Position numbers and translations under genes: made by a program
Shown: positions 56,800 through 64,000 of the stretch, piece after piece
Position numbering within the stretch: position 1 is the stretch's first letter
Layout of the letters: each line of letters opens with the position of its first letter
The notes under the pieces: model-generated
Told to the model about the DNA's origin: nothing
The model's input: only the letters and a program-made list of their open reading frames with translations
The model's database searches: none
Assembly: GCF_006547145.1 (NCBI RefSeq)
Contig: NZ_CP041244.1
Span: forward strand, 3,596,001 to 3,660,000
Reading direction: 5' to 3'
DNA: 64,000 nt
From: Actinomadura sp. WMMA1423
Lineage (GTDB): Bacteria > Actinomycetota > Actinomycetes > Streptosporangiales > Streptosporangiaceae

Positions 56800-57201
56800 C
56801 CTCACAGACCGGAGACAAGGGCGGCTCCCCCGCCCCCGTCCGGGCTTCCGCAGCGATCCTGCCTGCCGGTCGTTCGCAGCGCCGTGCCTGGACGTCGCGG
56901 AGTTCCAGCCGGGAGCGCCCCGAAGAGACTGGCCCGCACTCACCTCCGTGGACGCAAATCCTTTCCGCTCGGCCTCGTCCGGCGAGTCCGACACATCCGT
57001 CTCCTCATGTGAAACGAGAAGGCAACGGCGGCCAATAAGATCATTTAAGGGCGAAGGGCGGCTGATTGGCACGGTTTCGGCGTGCGAAACGCCCAGAATG
57101 TCCAATCCCGTGGCAACTACCGTGAAACCACGGAGGGTCCGAGGAAACTCATAGGGCGGGTCGCGCGTCCTAGGAACGAGTCGCGTCACCTTGGTCGAGC
57201 G
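56800..57201. other. 402-base non-coding leader region upstream of the NTPase-kinase gene
   Basis: No gene is supported. The right half is less GC-rich than its surroundings (for example AATAAGATCATTTAAGGG near 57033-57050), which is promoter-like. An inverted repeat GTTTCG (57074-57079), five bases, CGAAAC (57085-57090) lies 112 bases before the chosen start. A copy of the 3' end of tRNA-Arg was not seen. Confidence 0.45.
57074..57090. promoter_or_regulatory. Inverted repeat upstream of the NTPase-kinase-HTH gene
   Basis: GTTTCG, GCGTG, CGAAAC: perfect six-base arms with a five-base spacer, in an AT-richer patch. It could be an operator for the gene product itself, which ends in an HTH domain (inference), or chance. 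Confidence 0.35.
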
Positions 57202-60201
57202 ATGCTAGGGCAGCCGAAGATGCTGAACGTTCCTCTGGACGAATCATTTCGTTTCATCCATGAGCCGCTCCGCACGTTGGAGGGCGCCATCCCGCTGCTC
57301 GGCAACGGGAGCCTCGCGGACGCGCTCAAGGAGCGGGTCGTCCACTCGCGCGGAGGCACCTTCCTGGTAGCGGGTTTCCGGGGCGTGGGCAAGACGACGC
57401 TGGTCGTACGCGCCCTGGAGGAGATCGCGCAGGACCACCCCGAGGGCGAGTTGATCCTCCCGGTCGTGCTGAGCGTCGCCCGCCCGATGTCGACCGAGCA
57501 ACTGCTTTTCGCGATGGTGCGGCGGATCTTCGAGACGCTGGACGATGCCGGGGTTCTTCGTCTGCTTCCGAACGACACCAAGAGATCTCTGCTGCTGGCG
57601 TACATGCGCACCTCATTGTCGTTCAAGGAGACCCGCTCGGACGCCACGGAGCGGGCGACGACAGTCGATCTCAATGTCGGTGGGCCCGGCCAGAAGCTGC
57701 TGGGTTCGGTGGGCCTTCAGCTCCCCAAATCGAGCCTGTCGAACAAGCGCACCCGGTCGCTCGCGACCGAGGCGGCGTTCCTCGCCTACTCCGAGACCGA
57801 TGTGGAGCACGACATGATCCGCATAGTGCGGCTCCTGTCGGAAGAGCGACACATCCACGGCACGAGGCGCAGAACTCCTTCGTGGCTGAAAATGTTCGCA
57901 CCGCGCCGCCTGCGCCGTCGCCGCTGCCCGTCGGTCCACCTGGTGGTCGTGCTCGACGAGGTCGACAAACTCACGGCCACCCAGCAGGGCATCGCCGAAG
58001 TCGAGGCCTTGCTGGCGGGAATGAAGAACGTCATCACGATGGGCGGCGCGCACTATGTTCTCGTCGCCGGCCCGGAGTTGCAGGACCACGTCCTCGTTGA
58101 CGCGGGACGCGGTAACGGCCTTTACGAGAGCATCTTCGCCTGGCGACTCTATGTCCCCTGCGACTGGGCCGCGCCGACGCGCCTGCTGAAAAGCCTCGTC
58201 GTGGACTCCGGCGACCACGAGAGCCGGTCCCGGCTGGATCGGTTCGAGCTCTACCTGCGATTCAAAGCGCGGGGGGTGCCCCGCCGGCTGCTCCACGAAT
58301 TCAACTCGTTCGTGATCTGGCAGGCGGGCAAGCCGCGGCTGCGAGTCGACCCCGCGGACTGGGACCGGATCGCCTTCTACGCCTGGCTCGAGGACGTCCT
58401 CGACCGGTTCTTCACCGCGACCACTCAGCACAGACTCCTGCCCGTCCCGATCGACCGGGACCGCTGGATGCTCGGCGCCTACTACGTCGTGGACTGGATC
58501 CTGCGCGGGGAGGGGCGCCGGCCGTTCACCACTGCCGACGTCAGACGGGCGATCGACGACAACGAGCTGGACCCGCTGCTGCGCATCGCCGACGACACCG
58601 TAGGGGCCCTGCTGGAGCACCTGAAAGCCGAGGACGTCCTCGACCTGGTACGCAGCGCCGGCGCCACCTCCACGATGATGGCCGACGTCTCAGAGTCGCA
58701 GTTACCCGTCTACAGGCTCGCCGAGTCGGCCAAGCACCGGCTCCTCGGCATCGCCGTGAGCAACGAGGCGGAGCGCGCGAACCTCCAGCTGCCGATGGCG
58801 CCCCGGCCGGCGGGGGCCGGGCGGCCCGAGGCCCGGTACGCGCAGCTGGACGAGCGGTATGAGCTGCGCGCCTTCATCGGCCAGGGCGGGTCGAGCACCG
58901 TCTACGAGGGGTTCGACCTGATCTTGCAGCGCCGCGTCGCCATCAAGGTCCTGCGCGAGGTGCGGGACGGCAAGGACGACGTGGCTCTGCAGCGCTTTCT
59001 GCGCGAGGCCCAGCTCACCGCCGGCCTGCGCCATCCGAACATCGTCAGCGTCTACGAAGTGGTGACGCACGGCCCGAACCTGGCCATCGTCATGGAGATG
59101 GTCGAGGGCGAACTGCTCAGCGACCTGCTGACGGACGGCTGCCGGCTCCCCCTGCTGGAGTTGATCCAGACCGCGGTGACGATGACGACGGCGCTGACCT
59201 ATCTGGAGCAGAAGGGGCTGGCGCGCATCGACATCAAGCCGGCCAACATCATGATGAATCCCGAGCGCGGCCCCGTCATCATCGATCTCGGGATCGCGCG
59301 GCGCGTGCGGCCGTCCGCGGAGACCTTCATGACGAGCCCCGGCGCCGGAATGATCGGAACGCCCGCCTACATGGCCCCGGAGCAGATCAACGGAGGGGCG
59401 CCCGACATCCGCGCCGACATCTTCGCCCTGGGGCTGACGCTCTACACCTGCGTCAACGGCCGCAACCCCTACTCGGGGAGTCCCCTGCCCGAGGTGCTTC
59501 ACCGGATCCTGAACGAGGATCTGGACGTCTCGGTCCTGCCCGTGTCGAAGGCACTGCGAACGGTCATCGCACGTGCGGTCGCCCGTGACCCCGACCGGCG
59601 CTTCCAGCATCCTCAGGCCATGCTGGAGGCACTGCTCGCGACCCCGGAGTGGGACGGGCGGGCCCGGACCTACGACCTGGGCGACCTCGCGGTGGCCGAG
59701 GTCGGCTCGGACGGCCCGGGTTCGTGGCCGCCGCCCTACACGATAGAGACCCCGGTCGGCGAAGCCGATTCGTCGTGGGATGACGCTCTGGAGAACTGGA
59801 CCCGGAATTTCGGACGCCTTCCGGACAGCGGTACGACGTCCGGCAACGGAGACGATTCCTCCGGCGCTGCGGAACCCGAAGCAGCGGACGACGGCAGTCG
59901 CTCCATGGAGAGGAAGACGCTGACCACGCGAGCCCTGGCCACACGGCTGGGCAAGTCGCCGAGGGCCGTGCGGCGGCTCGTCACGACTGGTCGCATCCCC
60001 GCCGATCGCACTAAGGCGGGCTACCGGTTCTCATTGGAAGAAGTGCTGGCCGCACTGGACACGACACGCCACGACGAGAAGGCGCCTGAGAAGAACGGAA
60101 AAGGCACTCGGCCACGCCTGAACGCGCCATCCGAGCCTCTCCGACACGAAGAGCAGGAAGCCGTGCCGGACTCGGCGAATGCTCGGTCGGAAACAGCCTG
60201 A
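57202..60201 (+). CDS. P-loop NTPase - Ser/Thr protein kinase - HTH fusion protein
   Basis: A 999-residue multidomain protein. Residues 1-520 form a STAND/ORC-like NTPase: Walker A GFRGVGKTT (58-66), Walker B VVLDEVDKL (near 248-256) and a winged-helix-like region (FTTADVRRAIDDNELDPLL). Residues 550-815 form a Hanks-type kinase: Gly loop GQGGSSTVYEG (560-570), K582 (VAIK), catalytic D677 in RIDIKPAN, metal D695 (IIDLGIAR), MAPE (724-727). Residues 906-955 are an excisionase/MerR-like HTH (TTRALATRLGKSPRAVRRL, in part). No membrane helix. ATG 57202 or 57220 could start it. It stands alone beside a tRNA. Signalling, transcriptional or defence roles are possible. Confidence 0.8.
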   Translation: MLGQPKMLNVPLDESFRFIHEPLRTLEGAIPLLGNGSLADALKERVVHSRGGTFLVAGFRGVGKTTLVVRALEEIAQDHPEGELILPVVLSVARPMSTEQLLFAMVRRIFETLDDAGVLRLLPNDTKRSLLLAYMRTSLSFKETRSDATERATTVDLNVGGPGQKLLGSVGLQLPKSSLSNKRTRSLATEAAFLAYSETDVEHDMIRIVRLLSEERHIHGTRRRTPSWLKMFAPRRLRRRRCPSVHLVVVLDEVDKLTATQQGIAEVEALLAGMKNVITMGGAHYVLVAGPELQDHVLVDAGRGNGLYESIFAWRLYVPCDWAAPTRLLKSLVVDSGDHESRSRLDRFELYLRFKARGVPRRLLHEFNSFVIWQAGKPRLRVDPADWDRIAFYAWLEDVLDRFFTATTQHRLLPVPIDRDRWMLGAYYVVDWILRGEGRRPFTTADVRRAIDDNELDPLLRIADDTVGALLEHLKAEDVLDLVRSAGATSTMMADVSESQLPVYRLAESAKHRLLGIAVSNEAERANLQLPMAPRPAGAGRPEARYAQLDERYELRAFIGQGGSSTVYEGFDLILQRRVAIKVLREVRDGKDDVALQRFLREAQLTAGLRHPNIVSVYEVVTHGPNLAIVMEMVEGELLSDLLTDGCRLPLLELIQTAVTMTTALTYLEQKGLARIDIKPANIMMNPERGPVIIDLGIARRVRPSAETFMTSPGAGMIGTPAYMAPEQINGGAPDIRADIFALGLTLYTCVNGRNPYSGSPLPEVLHRILNEDLDVSVLPVSKALRTVIARAVARDPDRRFQHPQAMLEALLATPEWDGRARTYDLGDLAVAEVGSDGPGSWPPPYTIETPVGEADSSWDDALENWTRNFGRLPDSGTTSGNGDDSSGAAEPEAADDGSRSMERKTLTTRALATRLGKSPRAVRRLVTTGRIPADRTKAGYRFSLEEVLAALDTTRHDEKAPEKNGKGTRPRLNAPSEPLRHEEQEAVPDSANARSETA

Positions 60202-60273
60202 CAGGCGCAGGCCACCGCAAGCTTCGTGCCGTGGCCCGGCAGGACGCTACCCGCGACGGCGCCTTCACGTCCG

Positions 60274-60903
60274 CTACGGTCCCGCGTTTTCGTTCGGGGC
60301 TTCTGGGGGCGGGGCGGGTGCCGCCCAGAGGGCGGTTAGGTGGGTGTGGAGGACGGCTTGGGCCTCTTGGGGGGGCAGGTGGCCTATCAGGACGTGGGTG
60401 GTGAGGCCGTCTGCGAGGGCCAGGAGGGCGCGGGCCTCGTTTTGCGGGTCGAGGGAGGCGCTGTCTTCCGCCGCTTCCTTGATCAGGCGGGTCAGCGCTT
60501 CCTGCAGAGTCGCGTAGTTCGCCTTCAGGGTCGTGGCGAGCGCCTCGCTGACGGCTGCCTGTGCGACGAAGGCGAGCCAGACCCTGGCCTCGGCGCGGTG
60601 CTCTTCCCGGAGGAGTGAGATCTCGGTGGCCGCGTGGCCCAGGGCCGTTCTGGGCGACTGGGCCGGGCTTCTGACCAGGCGCGCCTGCACGCGCTCGTTG
60701 ATCCGGTCGCTGATGTGCCCGAGGGCGAAGACGAGCATCTCCTCCTTGGTGCGGAAGCACCGCTGGACGGCGCCCATGGACACCTGTGCGCGGGCGGCGA
60801 CGTCGCGCAGGGTCGCGCCTTCGAGGCCGCGCTCGTCGACGAGGTCGCAGACGGCCTCGGCGATGAGGCGGCGCCGGCTCACGTGGTCCACCTGCCTGGG
60901 CAT
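60274..60903 (-). CDS. TetR-family regulator of the adjacent amidase
   Basis: A 209-residue TetR repressor. The HTH is ATLRDVAARAQVSMGAVQRCF with RTKEEMLVFAL (about 27-60), and the ligand domain is all-helical. ATG 60903 gives the standard family N-terminus (MPRQVDHVSRRRLIAEAVC, in part); the frame stays open further upstream, but that lies in the operator. Two palindromes with the same half-site (CCGATGCR) lie between it and the amidase gene. Likely function: repress itself and the amidase, with release by an amide or its product (inference). Confidence 0.87.
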   Translation of the reverse strand: MPRQVDHVSRRRLIAEAVCDLVDERGLEGATLRDVAARAQVSMGAVQRCFRTKEEMLVFALGHISDRINERVQARLVRSPAQSPRTALGHAATEISLLREEHRAEARVWLAFVAQAAVSEALATTLKANYATLQEALTRLIKEAAEDSASLDPQNEARALLALADGLTTHVLIGHLPPQEAQAVLHTHLTALWAAPAPPPEAPNENAGP

Positions 60904-60941
60904 GCCCGCCCACCTTCCTCGTGCTCCGGAGCGCACTTTAT

Positions 60942-60959
60942 CCGATGCGCCCGTATCGG
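60942..60959. promoter_or_regulatory. TetR operator candidate, proximal
   Basis: CCGATGCG (60942-60949), CC, CGTATCGG (60952-60959): 8-2-8 inverted repeat with one mismatch. It has the same half-site as the repeat 39 bases to the right. Confidence 0.6.
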
Positions 60960-60980
60960 TTCCAGGGTACGGTGAAGGAT

Positions 60981-60998
60981 CCGATGCAAGTGCATCGG
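60981..60998. promoter_or_regulatory. TetR operator candidate, distal (perfect)
   Basis: CCGATGCA (60981-60988), AG, TGCATCGG (60991-60998): perfect 8-2-8 inverted repeat, 24 bases upstream of the amidase start. With the repeat at 60942 it forms a pair of operators on nearly the same helix face (39 bases apart). Confidence 0.7.
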
Positions 60999-61022
60999 TA
61001 CGTTGGCGAGGAGGGAAGGGCC

Positions 61023-62468
61023 ATGCAGGACGCCTTGTGGAAGATGACGGCCGCCGCCCAGGCGGAGGCCGTGCGCGCGGGACAGGTCTCGGCTCTCGAG
61101 CTGGTCGACAGCCATCTCGAGCGCATCGCCGAGGTCAATCCGCGGGTGAACGCGGTCACTCAACTCCTGGCGGAGCGCGCACGCGAGGACGCGGGCCAGG
61201 TGGACCGTCGCCGGGCCGCAGGTGAGGCGCTCGGGCCGCTCGCCGGCGTGCCGTTCACCGTGAAGGAGAGCACCCCCGTGGAGGGCGTGCCGACCACGTT
61301 CGGCGCGGAGCGCTTCCGGGATCTGGTTGCGCGGGCCGACGCGCCCCCGGTGGCGCGGCTGCGCGCGGCCGGGGCCGTCCCCATCGGGCACAGCAACATC
61401 CCCACCCTGATCCTGGCGGGGATGCACACGCGCAGCGAACTGTTCGGCGACACGGTCAATCCGTGGGACGCCGGCCGGACCCCGGGCGGCTCCAGCGGGG
61501 GCGACGCGGTCGCCGTGGCCACGGGCATGGCGGCGCTCGGTCTCGGCAACGACTCCGGGGGGTCGGTGCGCGTCCCGGCGCAGTTCTGCGGCGTGGCAGG
61601 GCTGAAGCCGTCCACGGGCCGGTTTCCGGCGGACCACCGCGTCCTCAGCCCGGACGACCCGGGTCCCGCGTCCCAGATGCTGGTCACCGACGGCCCGCTG
61701 GCCCGGAGCGTGGGTGACCTGAGGCTGGCTTACGAGGTGCTGGCCGGGACCGACCCGCGAGACCCGCGCGCAGTGCCGGTGCCCGCGTACGGTGACGCGC
61801 TCCCCTGGCCGGTGAAGGTCGCGGTCGTGGCGGACCCCGGCGGGCACGGCGTCCACCCCGCGGTGCGCGGAGCCGTCGAGACCGCGGCCGCCGCGCTGCG
61901 CGACGCCGGATACGACGTGCGCGAGGTGCAGGACGTACCGCTGATGGACGAGGCTCTGGAGGCGTACGGCCGGATCACCGTCACCGAGTTCGCCCCGACC
62001 TGGCCGGTGGTGCGCAGGCTGCTCGGCGAGGGCGGGGACCGCTACATCGAGATGGCGATGCAGAGGACGCCTCCCGCGAGCGCGGACGAGTTGGTGAAGC
62101 TGATGGGCACCTGGATGACCATTCGCCGCGCGTGGGCCGAGTTCCTCGACGCCTACCCGCTGCTGCTCGGCCCGTCGTTCACCGAGCCGCCGGTCGAGCC
62201 GGGGCTGGAGTCGCGCGACCGTGCGGGCCGGGACCGGGTCGGGTCGGGGCTGCGCCTGTGCAGCGTGACCAGCTTCGTGGGGGTGCCCGCCGTGGCCGTC
62301 CCGACCGGCGTGGTCGACGGGCTCCCCGCCGGGGTGCAGGTCGTCGGGCGCGCGTTCCGCGAGGACCTGTGCCTGGACGCGGCCCAGGCGATCGAGGACC
62401 GGCTCGGAGTCCTCACACCGCTCGACCCGCGCGCGGGAGGACAGGGCGACCGGGTCCCCGCGCCGTGA
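61023..62468 (+). CDS. Amidase signature family hydrolase 2
   Basis: A 481-residue amidase. The triad regions are VPFTVKESTPVEG (Lys), AGRTPGGSSGGDAVAVA (cis-Ser) and GLGNDSGGSVRVPAQFCG (nucleophilic Ser). SSGGD in place of the usual SSGGS/A is a minor variation. DPRDPRAVPVP and the C-terminal TSFVGVPAVAVPTGVVDGLPAGVQVVG (in parts) are normal. It is unrelated in detail to the amidase at 27863. ATG 61023 follows GAGGAGGGAAGGGCC. Divergent from a TetR gene with twin operators, so expression is probably induced by its substrate. Confidence 0.9.
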   Translation: MQDALWKMTAAAQAEAVRAGQVSALELVDSHLERIAEVNPRVNAVTQLLAERAREDAGQVDRRRAAGEALGPLAGVPFTVKESTPVEGVPTTFGAERFRDLVARADAPPVARLRAAGAVPIGHSNIPTLILAGMHTRSELFGDTVNPWDAGRTPGGSSGGDAVAVATGMAALGLGNDSGGSVRVPAQFCGVAGLKPSTGRFPADHRVLSPDDPGPASQMLVTDGPLARSVGDLRLAYEVLAGTDPRDPRAVPVPAYGDALPWPVKVAVVADPGGHGVHPAVRGAVETAAAALRDAGYDVREVQDVPLMDEALEAYGRITVTEFAPTWPVVRRLLGEGGDRYIEMAMQRTPPASADELVKLMGTWMTIRRAWAEFLDAYPLLLGPSFTEPPVEPGLESRDRAGRDRVGSGLRLCSVTSFVGVPAVAVPTGVVDGLPAGVQVVGRAFREDLCLDAAQAIEDRLGVLTPLDPRAGGQGDRVPAP

Positions 62469-62577
62469 CGAGTGCGCACTGCGGCCCTCCCATCTTCAGC
62501 AGGGCGGCGCGGTGCGGTCATCAGTGACAAACGCAAGCCTGCCTGCATCGCACGTGCAGGAAACCGGATCGGACGGC

Positions 62578-63108
62578 ATGAACATGAGCGATGACCATCC
62601 ACCCTCCTGCCGCGACCTGGTCGGGCTCCTCGCTCAGACCGACCGGCGTGCCGCCTACGCGGCGCTCGCCCTCGGCGCGAACTCCGTGGCAGAGGTCGCC
62701 GAACTGGCCGGGCTCCGCCCCCCGACCGCCGCCGCGGCGCTGCGGAAGCTGACGGACGGCCGGATCGCCTCCTTCGACCCCGAAAAGGGCACCTACACGC
62801 TGCTCGACCACGCTTTCCGGCTCGCGGTCCAGGCCGAGGTCAGGGTCGCCGGGCGGGGTGACGGAGATGGGGCGGGCTCCTACTTTCGCCGTGGCCGGCT
62901 CACCTCCATTCCGGACAGGGCGGAGGTGCGCAGGCGGGTCCTGGCCGTCGTGAAGGAGTCGTTCGAGCCCGGCGTGGCCTACCCCGAGCCCAAGGTCAAC
63001 GCGATCTGCGGCGAATGGTTCGACGACTGGGCCGCCCTGCGCCGCGCCCTCGTGGACGAGGGGCTGCTGCGCAGGAACAGGGCCGGGACCGCCTACGAGC
63101 GCGTCTGA
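62578..63108 (+). CDS. DUF2087-containing putative ArsR-like regulator
   Basis: A 176-residue protein. An N-terminal winged-helix-like part (RDLVGLLAQTDRRAAYAAL, ANSVAEVAELAGLRPPTAAAAL, KLTDGRIASFDPEKGTYTL, in parts) is followed by a C-terminal DUF2087 domain (SYFRRGRLTSIPDRAEVRRRVLAVV, FEPGVAYPEPKVNAICGEWFDDWAALRRALVDEGLL, in parts). Proteins of this layout are common in actinobacteria; their targets are unknown. ATG 62578 or 62584 could start it. Six-base arms CCTGCA/TGCAGG lie just upstream (62543-62560) and might be an operator. A single gene 109 bases after the amidase. Confidence 0.75.
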   Translation: MNMSDDHPPSCRDLVGLLAQTDRRAAYAALALGANSVAEVAELAGLRPPTAAAALRKLTDGRIASFDPEKGTYTLLDHAFRLAVQAEVRVAGRGDGDGAGSYFRRGRLTSIPDRAEVRRRVLAVVKESFEPGVAYPEPKVNAICGEWFDDWAALRRALVDEGLLRRNRAGTAYERV

Positions 63109-63130
63109 GGGGCGGTCGCGCGGGGACGGG

Positions 63131-63808
63131 TCAGGGGTGGGGGGTGCCCGGGGTCAGCATGGGGACCAGGAAGCGCCAGGCCAGGGCCGACAGTTGGGCG
63201 TCGTCGTCCAGGTCGATGATGTGGCTGGGGATCGCGAGGAGGGAGCCGGAGATCCGGACCATCATCTCGGCCACGTACTCGATGTCCAGGTCCTCGGAGA
63301 CGTTGCCGGCGCGCTGCTCGCGGCGGAGCTGGTCGGCGACGAAGCGGCGGACGGTGGCGAGGGTCCGGCCGTCCCCGATCAGGGAGGGCAGGAGCAGGTC
63401 GGGCTCCGTGGCGATCAGGCCGCCGATCAGCGGGTTGCGCCGGATGGCGCGCAGCGAGCTCACGAAGCCCAGCACGACCCGCTCGGCGGCGGTCCCGGCC
63501 TGCTCGATGTCGACGAGGAACTGGTCGAAGTAGCGGCGGAACTCCCGGCGCACCACCTGCTCGACCAGGGCGTCCTTGGTGGCGAAGCGGCGGTAGACCG
63601 TGATCCGCGAGACGCCCGCCCGGCGGGCCACGTCGTCCATCGTGGAGCGCTGGATGCCCATCCGGCAGAACTGCGCGTAGGCCGCGTCGAGGACGCGCGA
63701 GCGGGTCTCGTCGACGTCGTCGACCTGCTCGACCGCCTCGACGTACACGCTGTCCAGCAATGACTCCGAGTCCGCGGACGTCATGAGGAACGACAACACA
63801 GGTTCCAC
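63131..63808 (-). CDS. TetR-family regulator
   Basis: A 225-residue TetR regulator. The HTH lies in STMDDVARRAGVSRITVYRRF followed by ATKDALVEQVV (about 57-90). The C-terminal domain resembles TetR_C-type regulators of lipid or efflux genes. GTG 63808 is chosen because GGGAGGGG is placed seven bases upstream. The extra 30-odd residues before the HTH are acidic (EAVEQVDDVDE). It is divergent from the gene beginning at 63976, with an 8-base inverted repeat between them, so that neighbour is the probable target. Confidence 0.85.
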   Translation of the reverse strand: MEPVLSFLMTSADSESLLDSVYVEAVEQVDDVDETRSRVLDAAYAQFCRMGIQRSTMDDVARRAGVSRITVYRRFATKDALVEQVVRREFRRYFDQFLVDIEQAGTAAERVVLGFVSSLRAIRRNPLIGGLIATEPDLLLPSLIGDGRTLATVRRFVADQLRREQRAGNVSEDLDIEYVAEMMVRISGSLLAIPSHIIDLDDDAQLSALAWRFLVPMLTPGTPHP

Positions 63809-63905
63809 GATCCCCTCCCGAGACCAATGATTCTGCCCGAACCGTTCATGTTCGTCACGATGGGTCTTGTGACCGGCGCCACAGTGTGCTCTCATGATGT
63901 CGACG

Positions 63906-63942
63906 CTGATACACAGATGCTCCTTGCGTTTCATTGTATCAG
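63906..63942. promoter_or_regulatory. Widely spaced inverted repeat between TetR and the last gene
   Basis: CTGATACA (63906-63913) and TGTATCAG (63935-63942), perfect arms separated by 21 bases. The TGATACA half-site is common for TetR regulators, but the spacing is larger than usual, so two TetR dimers or chance remain possible. Confidence 0.35.
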
Positions 63943-63975
63943 CAGCCGCTCTCGGCCCCCCGAGGAGGGACAGGC

Positions 63976-64000
63976 ATGGAACAACCCAGCAGACGCAACG
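63976..64000 (+). CDS. Start of an unidentified gene (partial)
   Basis: ATG 63976 is preceded by GAGGAGGGACAGGC, a strong ribosome site. Only eight codons (MEQPSRRN) are inside the window. Divergent position relative to the TetR gene suggests it is that regulator's target. Confidence 0.55.

Noticed and set aside
57202..60201. A complete multi-gene anti-phage island
   Set aside because: No nuclease, reverse transcriptase, toxin, methylase or second effector gene is adjacent; only the single fusion gene is present, so a defence role stays a hypothesis.

Overview
The window comes from a very GC-rich actinomycete chromosome. Third codon positions are almost always G or C, GTG starts are common, ribosome sites are GGAGG-like, and many neighbouring genes overlap by four bases (ATGA or GTGA). 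The protein repertoire (MoaC/MoeA/GalU/RimJ/SepX block, Ruc-type FmdB protein, MscL with a zinc-ribbon tail, MMPL exporter, several TetR, GntR and AraC regulators) fits a filamentous actinomycete, perhaps Actinomadura or another Streptosporangiales. The genus is inference.

Layout. 0-5 kb: housekeeping and accessory genes (spermidine-synthase-like protein, release factor 3, an SDR with a partner, a divergent TetR with a palindromic operator). 5-36 kb: one large catabolic region of about 30 genes. It holds four acyl-CoA dehydrogenases, four crotonase-fold proteins, five MaoC/hot-dog proteins, an acyl-CoA ligase, a family III CoA-transferase, a CitE-like lyase, a thiolase-fold/DUF35 pair of the steroid side-chain aldolase type, MmgE/PrpD, a triple RidA protein, two luciferase-like oxidoreductases, an isochorismatase-fold hydrolase, an amidase, an alpha/beta hydrolase, a cupin, a VOC protein and a complete Liv-type ABC importer. 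A FadR/FCD-type GntR gene lies in the middle. A repeated palindrome-like motif (consensus ATACRTCAGA, core TCWGA) occurs twelve times, in all five promoter regions of this region and not in others I read. I infer one regulon for import and stepwise CoA-dependent breakdown of an unknown, possibly nitrogen-containing, branched or cyclic acid.

36-39.4 kb: small genes, an AraC regulator and a patch of gene debris (oxidoreductase, hydrolase and integrase-tail fragments) next to tRNA-Ala(CGC). 39.4-49.3 kb: a conserved actinobacterial block (sepX/glpR-like, rimJ, nagA with a decayed DeoR regulator, moaB, moaC, moeA/glp, galU, 5-FTHF cyclo-ligase, a 2-hydroxyacid dehydrogenase, a K+/H+ antiporter, ruc) in the order known from the mycobacterial Rv0991c-Rv0996 region. 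The ruc gene has a CIRCE-like HrcA site and is followed by an IS5-family insertion.

50-57 kb: MMPL exporter, MTA phosphorylase, SAF-domain protein, MscL, M15 peptidase, tRNA-Arg(CCT). 57-60.2 kb: a 999-residue fusion of a P-loop NTPase, a Ser/Thr protein kinase and a MerR/excisionase-like HTH, beside the tRNA. I regard it and the GntR-linked catabolic regulon as the two best candidates for undescribed biology. 60-64 kb: TetR/amidase pair with twin operators, a DUF2087 regulator-like protein, another TetR and the start of a further gene.
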